A stretch of 10,555 nucleotides of DNA from Pyrinomonadaceae bacterium (GTDB lineage Bacteria; Acidobacteriota; Blastocatellia; Pyrinomonadales; Pyrinomonadaceae): contig JAICPV010000040.1 of NCBI GenBank assembly GCA_025929655.1, positions 1 to 10,555 of the forward strand, read 5' to 3'. Below, one piece after another: positions 4,737 through 10,555 of the stretch; within the stretch, counting starts at the first letter, position 1; every line of letters begins with the position of its first letter. The notes beneath the pieces were generated by a model, which saw only the letters and a program-made list of their open reading frames with translations, did not search any database and was not told where the DNA came from. The position numbers and the translations under genes are program-made.

Positions 4737-7178
4737 ATGGCGGTAAATTCCGAAAAAACCATATTGACGCCGGTGATCAGGAACTTGCCGTTCGGCGAGC
4801 TTACGCCTTTGCAGGCATATTCGAGGATCGCCCGAGGTCAGACATGTTCATTTCTTCTTGAATCCGCAGAAGGCGGTGCGACCGCCGCGCGGTATTCGTT
4901 CATCGGGGCCGGCCCTAAATTCATATTTAGCGCAGTCGGTCCAAACATAGAGATCGAACACTGCGCGAAAATTGACCGAATCTCTATTGAGCCTATCCAG
5001 TTTCTGCGTTCTCATTTTTCCAAATTCGAAATAAAGCATGGCCGCGATCTGCCCCCGTTCCTCGGCGGCGCGGTCGGCTATATCGGCTTTGACTGTGTCG
5101 GATGGTTCGAGCGCACTCTCATATCTGACGCAGCTGAGGCCGTGCTGATGTTTTTTGATTCCGTGGTCGTATTCGATCACCAAAAGGAAAAGGCGAGGAT
5201 TGTAACGTTGACAGGTGACGCGGAGGGATTTCGCAGCGATCATGCGGCGGAGCGAGAAAACGAACGTATTGCTTCCCTCCTTTATGGGCCTGGCTCCGCG
5301 AATTCCGAACCCGAGGCGAACTGGGAAAAAGGAATTGTTAACTCCAATTTCGAAAAACCCGACTTCGAAAGATCTGTTCGCGAAATAAAGGAGCTGATCG
5401 GTCGTGGCGAATGTTATCAGGTCGTGCTTTCCCAGCGATTTGAACGCCCGACGAAGGCACAACCGCTCCACATATATAGGAACCTGCGGTCGATGAATCC
5501 GTCGCCGTATATGTTCCTGCTGCAGATCGGGGGAAAGTCTATTATCGGGTCGTCGCCGGAAACGCTCGTAGCGGTGCGCGGGGAAGATCTTCGATATCGC
5601 CCTATAGCCGGGACGCGGCCTCGCGGAACGGGCGCGAGTGAGGATTCACGACTGGCGGAAGAAATGTGTGCCGATCCGAAAGAGGTCGCCGAACATATGA
5701 TGCTTGTCGATCTGGGACGCAACGACCTCGGCCGCGTCGCCACATTCGGCAGCGTCAGTGTCGATCGGCTCATGGCCGTCGAAAAGTTTTCGCATGTTCA
5801 GCATCTGGTCAGCGAACTCTCCGCGAAGCTCGAACCGCAGTGCGATCGCTTTGATGTTTTAGCATCCTGCTTTCCTGCTGGAACGGTTTCCGGAGCGCCG
5901 AAAGTTAAAGCTGTTGACCTGATCCGTAGGCTCGAACCGCAGCCGCGCGGGATCTACGCCGGTGCCGTCGGGTACTTCGATTACGGGGCTAATATGGATA
6001 CATGCATCGCGATCCGGACCATTGTGCTCGAGAACGGAATTGCGAGCGTTCAGGCAGGTGCCGGTATCGTCGCGGACTCGATCCCGGTCCGCGAATTCGA
6101 GGAAACGGTGAACAAGGCTAAGGCGATGTTCAGGGCGATCGATGCGGCCGAGGGACAAAGTGACGTCGTTTTGGAATATTTGATCCGCAGGTTCGATCGC
6201 GGACCAACCTTTGATGAGACGGAAGCAGAACAGATCCTAAATGCACTTATCGCCGAAACCAATGAAGATCTGCTAACTTCCGTTTTCACAGCGTGGGACC
6301 GAAAAGGTATCGAAGAGAACGAGATCTATTTGATAGCGAGAATATTGCGCGCGCGGTGTATCCGTGTGATTTCGAAACACGAAAACGTGCTCGACATCGT
6401 CGGAACGGGCGGGAGTAAAGCAAAGAGATTCAATGTCTCGACGGCAGCAGCTTTTGTCGTAGCCGGAGCGGGATTCCCGGTCGCCAAGCACGGGAATAAG
6501 GCAGCCACGAGCCGATCCGGCAGTGCGGATGTCCTAACGGCCCTCGGGGTTCGTTGTGTGGAACCCGACGCAACGGAGCATTGTCTGAACGAGATCGGCA
6601 TCTGCTTCATGTTCGCACCGAATCACCATCGTTTGTCGCCGACCTTGGCCAAGGTCCGTCGTGAACTAGGATTCCCGACCATCTTTAACTGCGTCGGGCC
6701 GCTATGCAATCCCGCAGGCGCGCAATTCCAATTGATCGGCGCGTGGTCCGAGGACATAGCGGTCAAAATGGCTAAGGCACTTTCCAGGCTGGGCACAAAG
6801 CGGGCATGGGTCGTCCACGGATGCGACGGCCTTGACGAGATAACGCTGTCCGGAAACACGTTTGTTACCGAAGTGCGAGGGGACGAGATCCGGCGCTTCG
6901 AGATCGCGCCGAACAATTTCGGCATACAGAGTTTCTCGTCGAATTCTGCTGCGCATGAATCGCCTGAATCTAGCGCGGAAAAGATACAAAAGATACTTAG
7001 CGAGGACTGCGAAGATCCGGAAATTCGTGATCTTGTTTTGGTAAACGCGGCGGCCGCGATCGGCCTGGTTTGTGACGGTATTAATCTACAGGAAGCGTAC
7101 GCTCTGGCCAGGGAGAGCATTAAGAGCGGAAGCGCGTTAAGAAAGTTGCGGGAGCTTTCGGAGGCAACATCGGCGTGA
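4737..7178 (+). CDS. trpED: Fused TrpE-TrpD: anthranilate synthase large subunit joined to anthranilate phosphoribosyltransferase
   Basis: One frame of 813 codons encodes two complete enzymes. Residues 1-472 are TrpE (chorismate to anthranilate, EC 4.1.3.27). They include the Trp feedback-binding LLES (40-43) and NPSPYMF (254-260), then YQVVLSQRF (227-235), IAGTRPRG (290-297), EHMMLVDLGRNDLGRV (319-334), FPAGTVSGAPKVKAVDLI (379-396) and the terminal EFEETVNKAKAMFRAI. Residues about 476-813 are TrpD (anthranilate plus PRPP to phosphoribosyl-anthranilate, EC 2.4.2.18): helical N-domain 476-545, DIVGTGGS (553-560), KHGNKAATSRSGSADVL (584-600), TIFNCVGPLCNPAG (648-661) and the Mg-binding Asp700-Glu701 in HGCDGLDE. 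The linker is only a few residues (AAEGQS). No TrpG domain or gene lies between. The usual GTGGD of TrpD is GTGGS here. ATG 4737 was chosen because it follows the terminator and gives a normal TrpE N-terminus; the upstream TTG at 4680 lies inside the attenuator. Expression is controlled by the attenuator; enzyme activity probably by Trp feedback. Confidence 0.93.
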   Translation: MAVNSEKTILTPVIRNLPFGELTPLQAYSRIARGQTCSFLLESAEGGATAARYSFIGAGPKFIFSAVGPNIEIEHCAKIDRISIEPIQFLRSHFSKFEIKHGRDLPPFLGGAVGYIGFDCVGWFERTLISDAAEAVLMFFDSVVVFDHQKEKARIVTLTGDAEGFRSDHAAERENERIASLLYGPGSANSEPEANWEKGIVNSNFEKPDFERSVREIKELIGRGECYQVVLSQRFERPTKAQPLHIYRNLRSMNPSPYMFLLQIGGKSIIGSSPETLVAVRGEDLRYRPIAGTRPRGTGASEDSRLAEEMCADPKEVAEHMMLVDLGRNDLGRVATFGSVSVDRLMAVEKFSHVQHLVSELSAKLEPQCDRFDVLASCFPAGTVSGAPKVKAVDLIRRLEPQPRGIYAGAVGYFDYGANMDTCIAIRTIVLENGIASVQAGAGIVADSIPVREFEETVNKAKAMFRAIDAAEGQSDVVLEYLIRRFDRGPTFDETEAEQILNALIAETNEDLLTSVFTAWDRKGIEENEIYLIARILRARCIRVISKHENVLDIVGTGGSKAKRFNVSTAAAFVVAGAGFPVAKHGNKAATSRSGSADVLTALGVRCVEPDATEHCLNEIGICFMFAPNHHRLSPTLAKVRRELGFPTIFNCVGPLCNPAGAQFQLIGAWSEDIAVKMAKALSRLGTKRAWVVHGCDGLDEITLSGNTFVTEVRGDEIRRFEIAPNNFGIQSFSSNSAAHESPESSAEKIQKILSEDCEDPEIRDLVLVNAAAAIGLVCDGINLQEAYALARESIKSGSALRKLRELSEATSA
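7160..7164 (+). promoter_or_regulatory. Ribosome binding site of trpC
   Basis: GGAGG lies 10 bases before the GTG at 7175 and supports that start. Few other genes in the window have a Shine-Dalgarno this good. Confidence 0.6.
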
Positions 7179-7975
7179 GCGGCGGAGAATTGGATCCGAT
7201 AATTTCGACCAAACGGCAACGCATCGACGCTGCCCGGCAGAAGACCGGTGTTTCCACCCTTCGTGCGATTGCGGAGGAGAACGGAGGCTCGCGTCGCGAC
7301 TTTGCGTCAGCAATAACGCAGCCGAACAGAACAAATATCATCGCCGAATTCAAACGCGCCTCGCCGTCGAAGGGATGGATAAACGAAAAAGCAATCCCTT
7401 CCGAGACCGCGCGCGAATACGAAACGGGTGGAGCCGCCGCGGTCTCCGTTTTGACCGAAGAAGATCATTTCGCCGGTTCGCTGGACGACCTTCGGTCGGT
7501 CCGTGAAGCGGTTCAACTGCCGCTGTTGCGAAAAGATTTCATTATCGATGAATACCAGATCTATGAGACCGCCGCCGCAAGTGCCGACGCGCTACTCCTG
7601 ATCGCGGCCATACTGGAGAGCGGCGAAATGACTGAGTTTCAGGCGTTGGCGCAGGGCCTCGGCCTTTCGTCCATAATTGAAGTCCACGACCTGTCTGAAC
7701 TTGAAACCGCATTGAATAGCGGCGCATCGATCATCGGCGTCAATAACCGAAACTTGAAAACATTCGAAGTTTCGCTCGAAGCCTCTCGTGAACTCATTAG
7801 CGAGATACCCGCCGGGATCACTATGGTTGCCGAGAGCGGCCTGCGTGCACGCGCAGATTTGGCGGAATTGCACGGACTGGGGTATTCGGCATTTCTGATC
7901 GGAGAGTCTCTAATGCGGAGCGATGATCCTGCACGCATGCTGAGGAGCCTTTGCGGCGAAGGAGGTCGATCGTGA
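7175..7975 (+). CDS. trpC: Indole-3-glycerol-phosphate synthase (TrpC)
   Basis: TrpC (EC 4.1.1.48) closes and decarboxylates carboxyphenylamino-deoxyribulose phosphate to indole-3-glycerol phosphate. The 266-residue single-domain TIM barrel is of normal length and is not fused to TrpF. Catalytic residues are present: Glu58 and Lys60 in IIAEFKRASPSKG, Lys120 in LLRKDFIIDEYQIYE, Glu169 in IIEVHDLSELE, Asn191 in IGVNNRNLKTF, and Glu220-Ser221 in VAESGLR. The phosphate-binding end FLIGESLMRSDDP (240-252) is intact. The GTG start overlaps the trpED stop as GTGA (7175-7178), so translation is probably coupled; a GGAGG 10 bases upstream also supports it. Confidence 0.97.
   Translation: MSGGELDPIISTKRQRIDAARQKTGVSTLRAIAEENGGSRRDFASAITQPNRTNIIAEFKRASPSKGWINEKAIPSETAREYETGGAAAVSVLTEEDHFAGSLDDLRSVREAVQLPLLRKDFIIDEYQIYETAAASADALLLIAAILESGEMTEFQALAQGLGLSSIIEVHDLSELETALNSGASIIGVNNRNLKTFEVSLEASRELISEIPAGITMVAESGLRARADLAELHGLGYSAFLIGESLMRSDDPARMLRSLCGEGGRS
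7961..7965 (+). promoter_or_regulatory. Ribosome binding site of trpF, deciding its start
   Basis: GGAGG with a 6-base spacer points to GTG at 7972, whose product begins MTKIKICGIT like known TrpF proteins. This argues against the upstream in-frame TTG at 7951. Confidence 0.75.
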
Positions 7976-8601
7976 CAAAAATCAAGATCTGCGGGATCAC
8001 GAATATCGTAGACGCTCTCCGCTGTGCCGAACTTGGAGCCGATTTGATCGGGTTTAACTTTTTTTCGGGAAGTAAACGGCATATCGATGCGGAATCCGTA
8101 AAGCGCATCGTGGGCGGACTAAGCGGACCGGTTTTGAAGGCAGGCGTGTTCGTTGATCAGCCCGCCGAAGAGGTCGCCGAGGTTCAAGCATTCACCGGCC
8201 TCGATGTTATTCAGCTTCATGGAAATGAATCGCCGGAATACGTGAGCGCGCTTCGAAACGAAACTCCTGCAAAGATAATCAAAGCGTTTCGCGTACATTC
8301 TGATTTTGATCCGAAGTATGTTGAAGAATACTACGTTGACGGAATTCTGCTCGATTCTTTCGCTTCAGCCGAATTCGGCGGTACCGGAACAACGTTCGAT
8401 TGGCGGATCGCCGCGGATCTTGCTGCGCGGAACGGCGATGTGTACCTTGCCGGTGGCTTGAATCCTGAGAACGTTTCGGAGGCGATAAGAACGGTCCGAC
8501 CGTATGCAGTGGACGTAGCGAGCGGGGTCGAATCGGCGGCGGGGAAAAAGGATCCGGCAAAACTGGAAGAATTCATACGCAGAGCGAAAGAAACGATATG
8601 A
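7972..8601 (+). CDS. trpF: Phosphoribosylanthranilate isomerase (TrpF)
   Basis: TrpF (EC 5.3.1.24) performs the Amadori rearrangement of phosphoribosyl-anthranilate, linking TrpD to TrpC. From GTG 7972 the product has 209 residues, standard for the free-standing enzyme. The general base Cys7 is in KICGIT and the general acid Asp128 in ILLDSFA. GVFVDQ (58-63), QLHGNE (81-86), GGTGTTFDW (136-144), LAGGLNPENV (159-168) and VDVASGVES (180-188) with GKKD complete the barrel. The segment FNFFSGSKRHI (28-38) is a mild variant of the usual F-x-F-x-x-x-S-x-R motif. It overlaps trpC by 4 bases (GTGA) and trpB by 4 bases (ATGA). Confidence 0.97.
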   Translation: MTKIKICGITNIVDALRCAELGADLIGFNFFSGSKRHIDAESVKRIVGGLSGPVLKAGVFVDQPAEEVAEVQAFTGLDVIQLHGNESPEYVSALRNETPAKIIKAFRVHSDFDPKYVEEYYVDGILLDSFASAEFGGTGTTFDWRIAADLAARNGDVYLAGGLNPENVSEAIRTVRPYAVDVASGVESAAGKKDPAKLEEFIRRAKETI

Positions 8602-9785
8602 GCTACGAACCGAACGAACGCGGTTATTGGGGCGAGTACGGCGGACGATTTGTCCCCGAGACGCTTGTCGCGCCTCTCGATGAGTTGGAAGAAACGTATT
8701 TTCGCGTTCGTAACGATCCGACGTTTCGATCAGAGTTCGACCGCTTGTTAAGCGACTTTGTAGGGCGGCCAACGCCGCTTTATTTCGCAGAAGCGCTCAC
8801 CCGCGAACTCGGGGGAGCAAAGATCTATCTGAAGCGCGAGGACCTCAGCCATACGGGAGCGCACAAGATCAATAATTGCCTAGGCCAGGTCCTGCTCGCA
8901 CTTCGAATGGGAAAAACACGGGTCATCGCCGAAACGGGTGCAGGCCAGCACGGAGTTGCGACCGCGGCCGTTTGCGCTCGGTTCGGGCTCGAATGCGTGA
9001 TCTATATGGGCGCCGAAGACATGCGCCGGCAGGAGCTGAATGTACTCCGGATGCGGCTGCTCGGTGCCGAGGTTCGCCGCGTCGGTTCGGGCTCGAAAAC
9101 GCTTAAAGATGCGATCAATGAAGCTTTACGCGATTGGGTGACGAACGTCAAAACTACGCATTACCTTTTGGGTTCGGCGCTCGGGCCACATCCGTATCCC
9201 TTGATCGTTCGCGATTTTCAAAGCGTCATCGGCATCGAAACTCGAGTACAGATCCTGGAAAAGGAAGTCCGGCTGCCGGACGTCCTGGTTGCCTGCGTCG
9301 GCGGCGGCTCGAACTCGATCGGATTGTTTCATCCGTTTCTCGAGGACGATGTTCGAATGATCGGGGTCGAAGCCGGCGGCACCGGCCCGGAATTGGGCGA
9401 CCACGCCGCACGTTTTCTAAAGAATGAATCGATCGGTGTTTTGCATGGCACGAAGAGCTATCTCCTTCAGGACGCGAATGGCCAGATCTCTGCCACGCAT
9501 TCCGTCTCAGCCGGGCTGGATTACGCAACCGTCGGGCCCGAACATGCGTTTTTGCACGATGCCGGACGGATTGATTACACATGTGTTTCGGACGATGAAG
9601 CGCTCGCGGCCTTCAAATTATTGTCTGAAAGGGAAGGCATCATTCCGGCACTTGAATCCGCACACGCCATCGCCCACGTGGTAAAGACCGGCCCACAGCT
9701 TTCCAAGGAGCAGATAATTATTGTTGGTTTGTCGGGCCGCGGCGATAAAGACCTGGACATTGCAAAGGAATATGTCACGCATTAG
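8598..9785 (+). CDS. trpB: Tryptophan synthase beta chain (TrpB)
   Basis: TrpB (EC 4.2.1.20) joins indole and serine to give L-tryptophan, with PLP bound in the alpha2-beta2 complex. The 395-residue product is the TrpB1 type by length and its GRFVPETL start. The PLP lysine is Lys90 in HTGAHKINN (85-93). Glu112 in AETGAGQHG is the catalytic glutamate (E. coli Glu109). CVGGGSNSIG (233-242) grips the PLP phosphate, and Ser380 in GLSGRGDKD contacts the pyridine nitrogen. GLDYATVGPEHAFL (306-319) lies in the conserved COMM/cation-site region. The ATG shares ATGA with the trpF stop, and the 3' end overlaps trpA by 14 bases. Confidence 0.98.
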   Translation: MSYEPNERGYWGEYGGRFVPETLVAPLDELEETYFRVRNDPTFRSEFDRLLSDFVGRPTPLYFAEALTRELGGAKIYLKREDLSHTGAHKINNCLGQVLLALRMGKTRVIAETGAGQHGVATAAVCARFGLECVIYMGAEDMRRQELNVLRMRLLGAEVRRVGSGSKTLKDAINEALRDWVTNVKTTHYLLGSALGPHPYPLIVRDFQSVIGIETRVQILEKEVRLPDVLVACVGGGSNSIGLFHPFLEDDVRMIGVEAGGTGPELGDHAARFLKNESIGVLHGTKSYLLQDANGQISATHSVSAGLDYATVGPEHAFLHDAGRIDYTCVSDDEALAAFKLLSEREGIIPALESAHAIAHVVKTGPQLSKEQIIIVGLSGRGDKDLDIAKEYVTH

Positions 9786-10555
9786 CCGAACATTCGATGA
9801 TTTGAAGGCGGCCGGGAAGAAGGCGTTCATTCCGTTTGTAACTGCCGGCGACCCAAATTTGGAGCTTTCATTGCAGATCGCCCTGCAGCTTGTGCGGTCA
9901 GGGGCCGACATCCTGGAACTCGGTGTTCCCTTTTCGGACCCGATCGCCGACGGGCCGACGATCCAGGCTTCATCTCTTAGATCGCTGCAAAATGGAACGT
10001 CCCCGGGTGACGTGCTAACCCTCGTCGCTGAGATCCGAAAAGCCAGCAACGTGCCAATCGTGTTGTTTAGTTATTTCAATCCGATCATGCGTTATGACGC
10101 GGCGCGGTTCGCCGCGGATGCGGAAAAGGCCGGCGTCGACGGCTTGCTCGTCACAGACGTGATCGACGATGAAGCTGAGTCGTTATCCGCTGCAATGGGA
10201 TCTCGAGGCATCGACCTGATCTCTTTGATCGCGCCGACCACATCGGACAAGCGTCTGGCGAAGATCGCTGCAAGAGCAAAGGGATTCCTATATGCCGTGG
10301 CCCGGACGGGCGTGACTGGCGCCAGTAAGGAGACGAGTGGAGACGCTCAAGATTTGGTTACCCGTGCGAGGAAATACACAGAGTTGCCGGTGGCGGTCGG
10401 CTTCGGGATATCTACCCGTTCGCAGATCGAAAAGGTTTGGAGTTTTGCCGACGGAGCGGTGGTCGGCTCCGCAATTGTGCGGGAGATCGAGCGTTCCATT
10501 CCGAATGGAGATCCGGTGACATCCGTGCGTGAGTTCGTGGGGGCACTGAAGCCCC
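9772..10555 (+). CDS. trpA: Tryptophan synthase alpha chain (TrpA), last few residues beyond the window
   Basis: The frame opened by ATG 9772 stays open to the right edge: 261 codons are visible, and normal TrpA is about 265-275 residues, so only the very end is missing. TrpA cleaves indole-3-glycerol phosphate to indole and passes it to TrpB through the tunnel. Catalytic Glu49 and Asp60 fall in LELGVPFSDPIADGP at the same numbers as in Salmonella. Also present are FIPFVTAGDP (20-29), SYFNPI (80-85 region), YAVARTGVTGA (usual Ser replaced by Ala) and VGFGIST with VVGSAIV near the C-terminus. The start lies 14 bases inside trpB. AAAGGA stands just 2 bases upstream, a tight spacing, so translation probably depends on coupling to trpB. 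Confidence 0.96.
   Translation, partial: MSRISRTFDDLKAAGKKAFIPFVTAGDPNLELSLQIALQLVRSGADILELGVPFSDPIADGPTIQASSLRSLQNGTSPGDVLTLVAEIRKASNVPIVLFSYFNPIMRYDAARFAADAEKAGVDGLLVTDVIDDEAESLSAAMGSRGIDLISLIAPTTSDKRLAKIAARAKGFLYAVARTGVTGASKETSGDAQDLVTRARKYTELPVAVGFGISTRSQIEKVWSFADGAVVGSAIVREIERSIPNGDPVTSVREFVGALKP

Noticed and set aside
4526..4861. ORF opening with TTG directly after the argS stop
   Set aside because: It overlaps the trp promoter, the leader peptide and trpE in a different frame, and its translation shows no protein-like pattern.
6160..6163. GTGA at the TrpE/TrpD junction as a leftover stop/start overlap
   Set aside because: It looks like the GTGA at the next two junctions, but its GTG is out of the trpD frame and reaches a stop within a few codons, so it is not a simple relic of separate genes.
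1..10555. CRISPR arrays, tRNA/rRNA genes, insertion sequences, prophage or toxin-antitoxin genes
   Set aside because: I looked on both strands and saw no spaced repeats, tRNA-like cloverleaf, terminal inverted repeats or transposase motifs; almost all the sequence is accounted for by housekeeping genes.

Overview
This is a bacterial chromosomal segment, moderately GC-rich by eye, with dense metabolic genes and no sign of mobile DNA. The gene content fits a Gram-negative-type, non-proteobacterial lineage. The M28 peptidase N-terminus, the lactate-racemase-cofactor gene and the unusual arginyl-tRNA synthetase would suit Acidobacteriota (Blastocatellia-like), but this is inference without any marker-gene search.

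Left part, minus strand (1-2060). Reading leftward, larC (nickel-pincer cofactor chelatase) overlaps folE (GTP cyclohydrolase I) by 4 bases. After a 66-base gap comes the start of a secreted M28-type peptidase that runs off the window edge. A 33-base divergent gap separates larC from a plus-strand gene (2094-2456) for a small exported beta-rich protein of unknown function. argS (2510-4525) follows behind its own TATAAT promoter.

Right part, plus strand (4526-10555): a complete tryptophan operon up to the last few codons of trpA. A TTGACA promoter starts directly after the argS stop. It is followed by a 26-residue leader peptide (trpL) with two closely spaced Trp codons, a set of mutually exclusive RNA stems, and a perfect 10-bp terminator hairpin with a T tract: a classical ribosome-mediated Trp attenuator. 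The predicted transcription start falls on, or one base before, the leader ATG, so trpL is probably translated from a leaderless mRNA. Next comes one 813-codon ORF that fuses complete TrpE (anthranilate synthase large subunit) to complete TrpD (anthranilate phosphoribosyltransferase) with almost no linker and no TrpG amidotransferase. trpC, trpF, trpB and trpA follow, every junction overlapping (4, 4, 4 and 14 bases).

Together the operon encodes every step from chorismate to tryptophan except the glutamine amidotransferase (TrpG/PabA), which must come from elsewhere in the genome, or else the enzyme uses free ammonia. The TrpE-TrpD fusion and the probably leaderless attenuator are the two items most worth following up.
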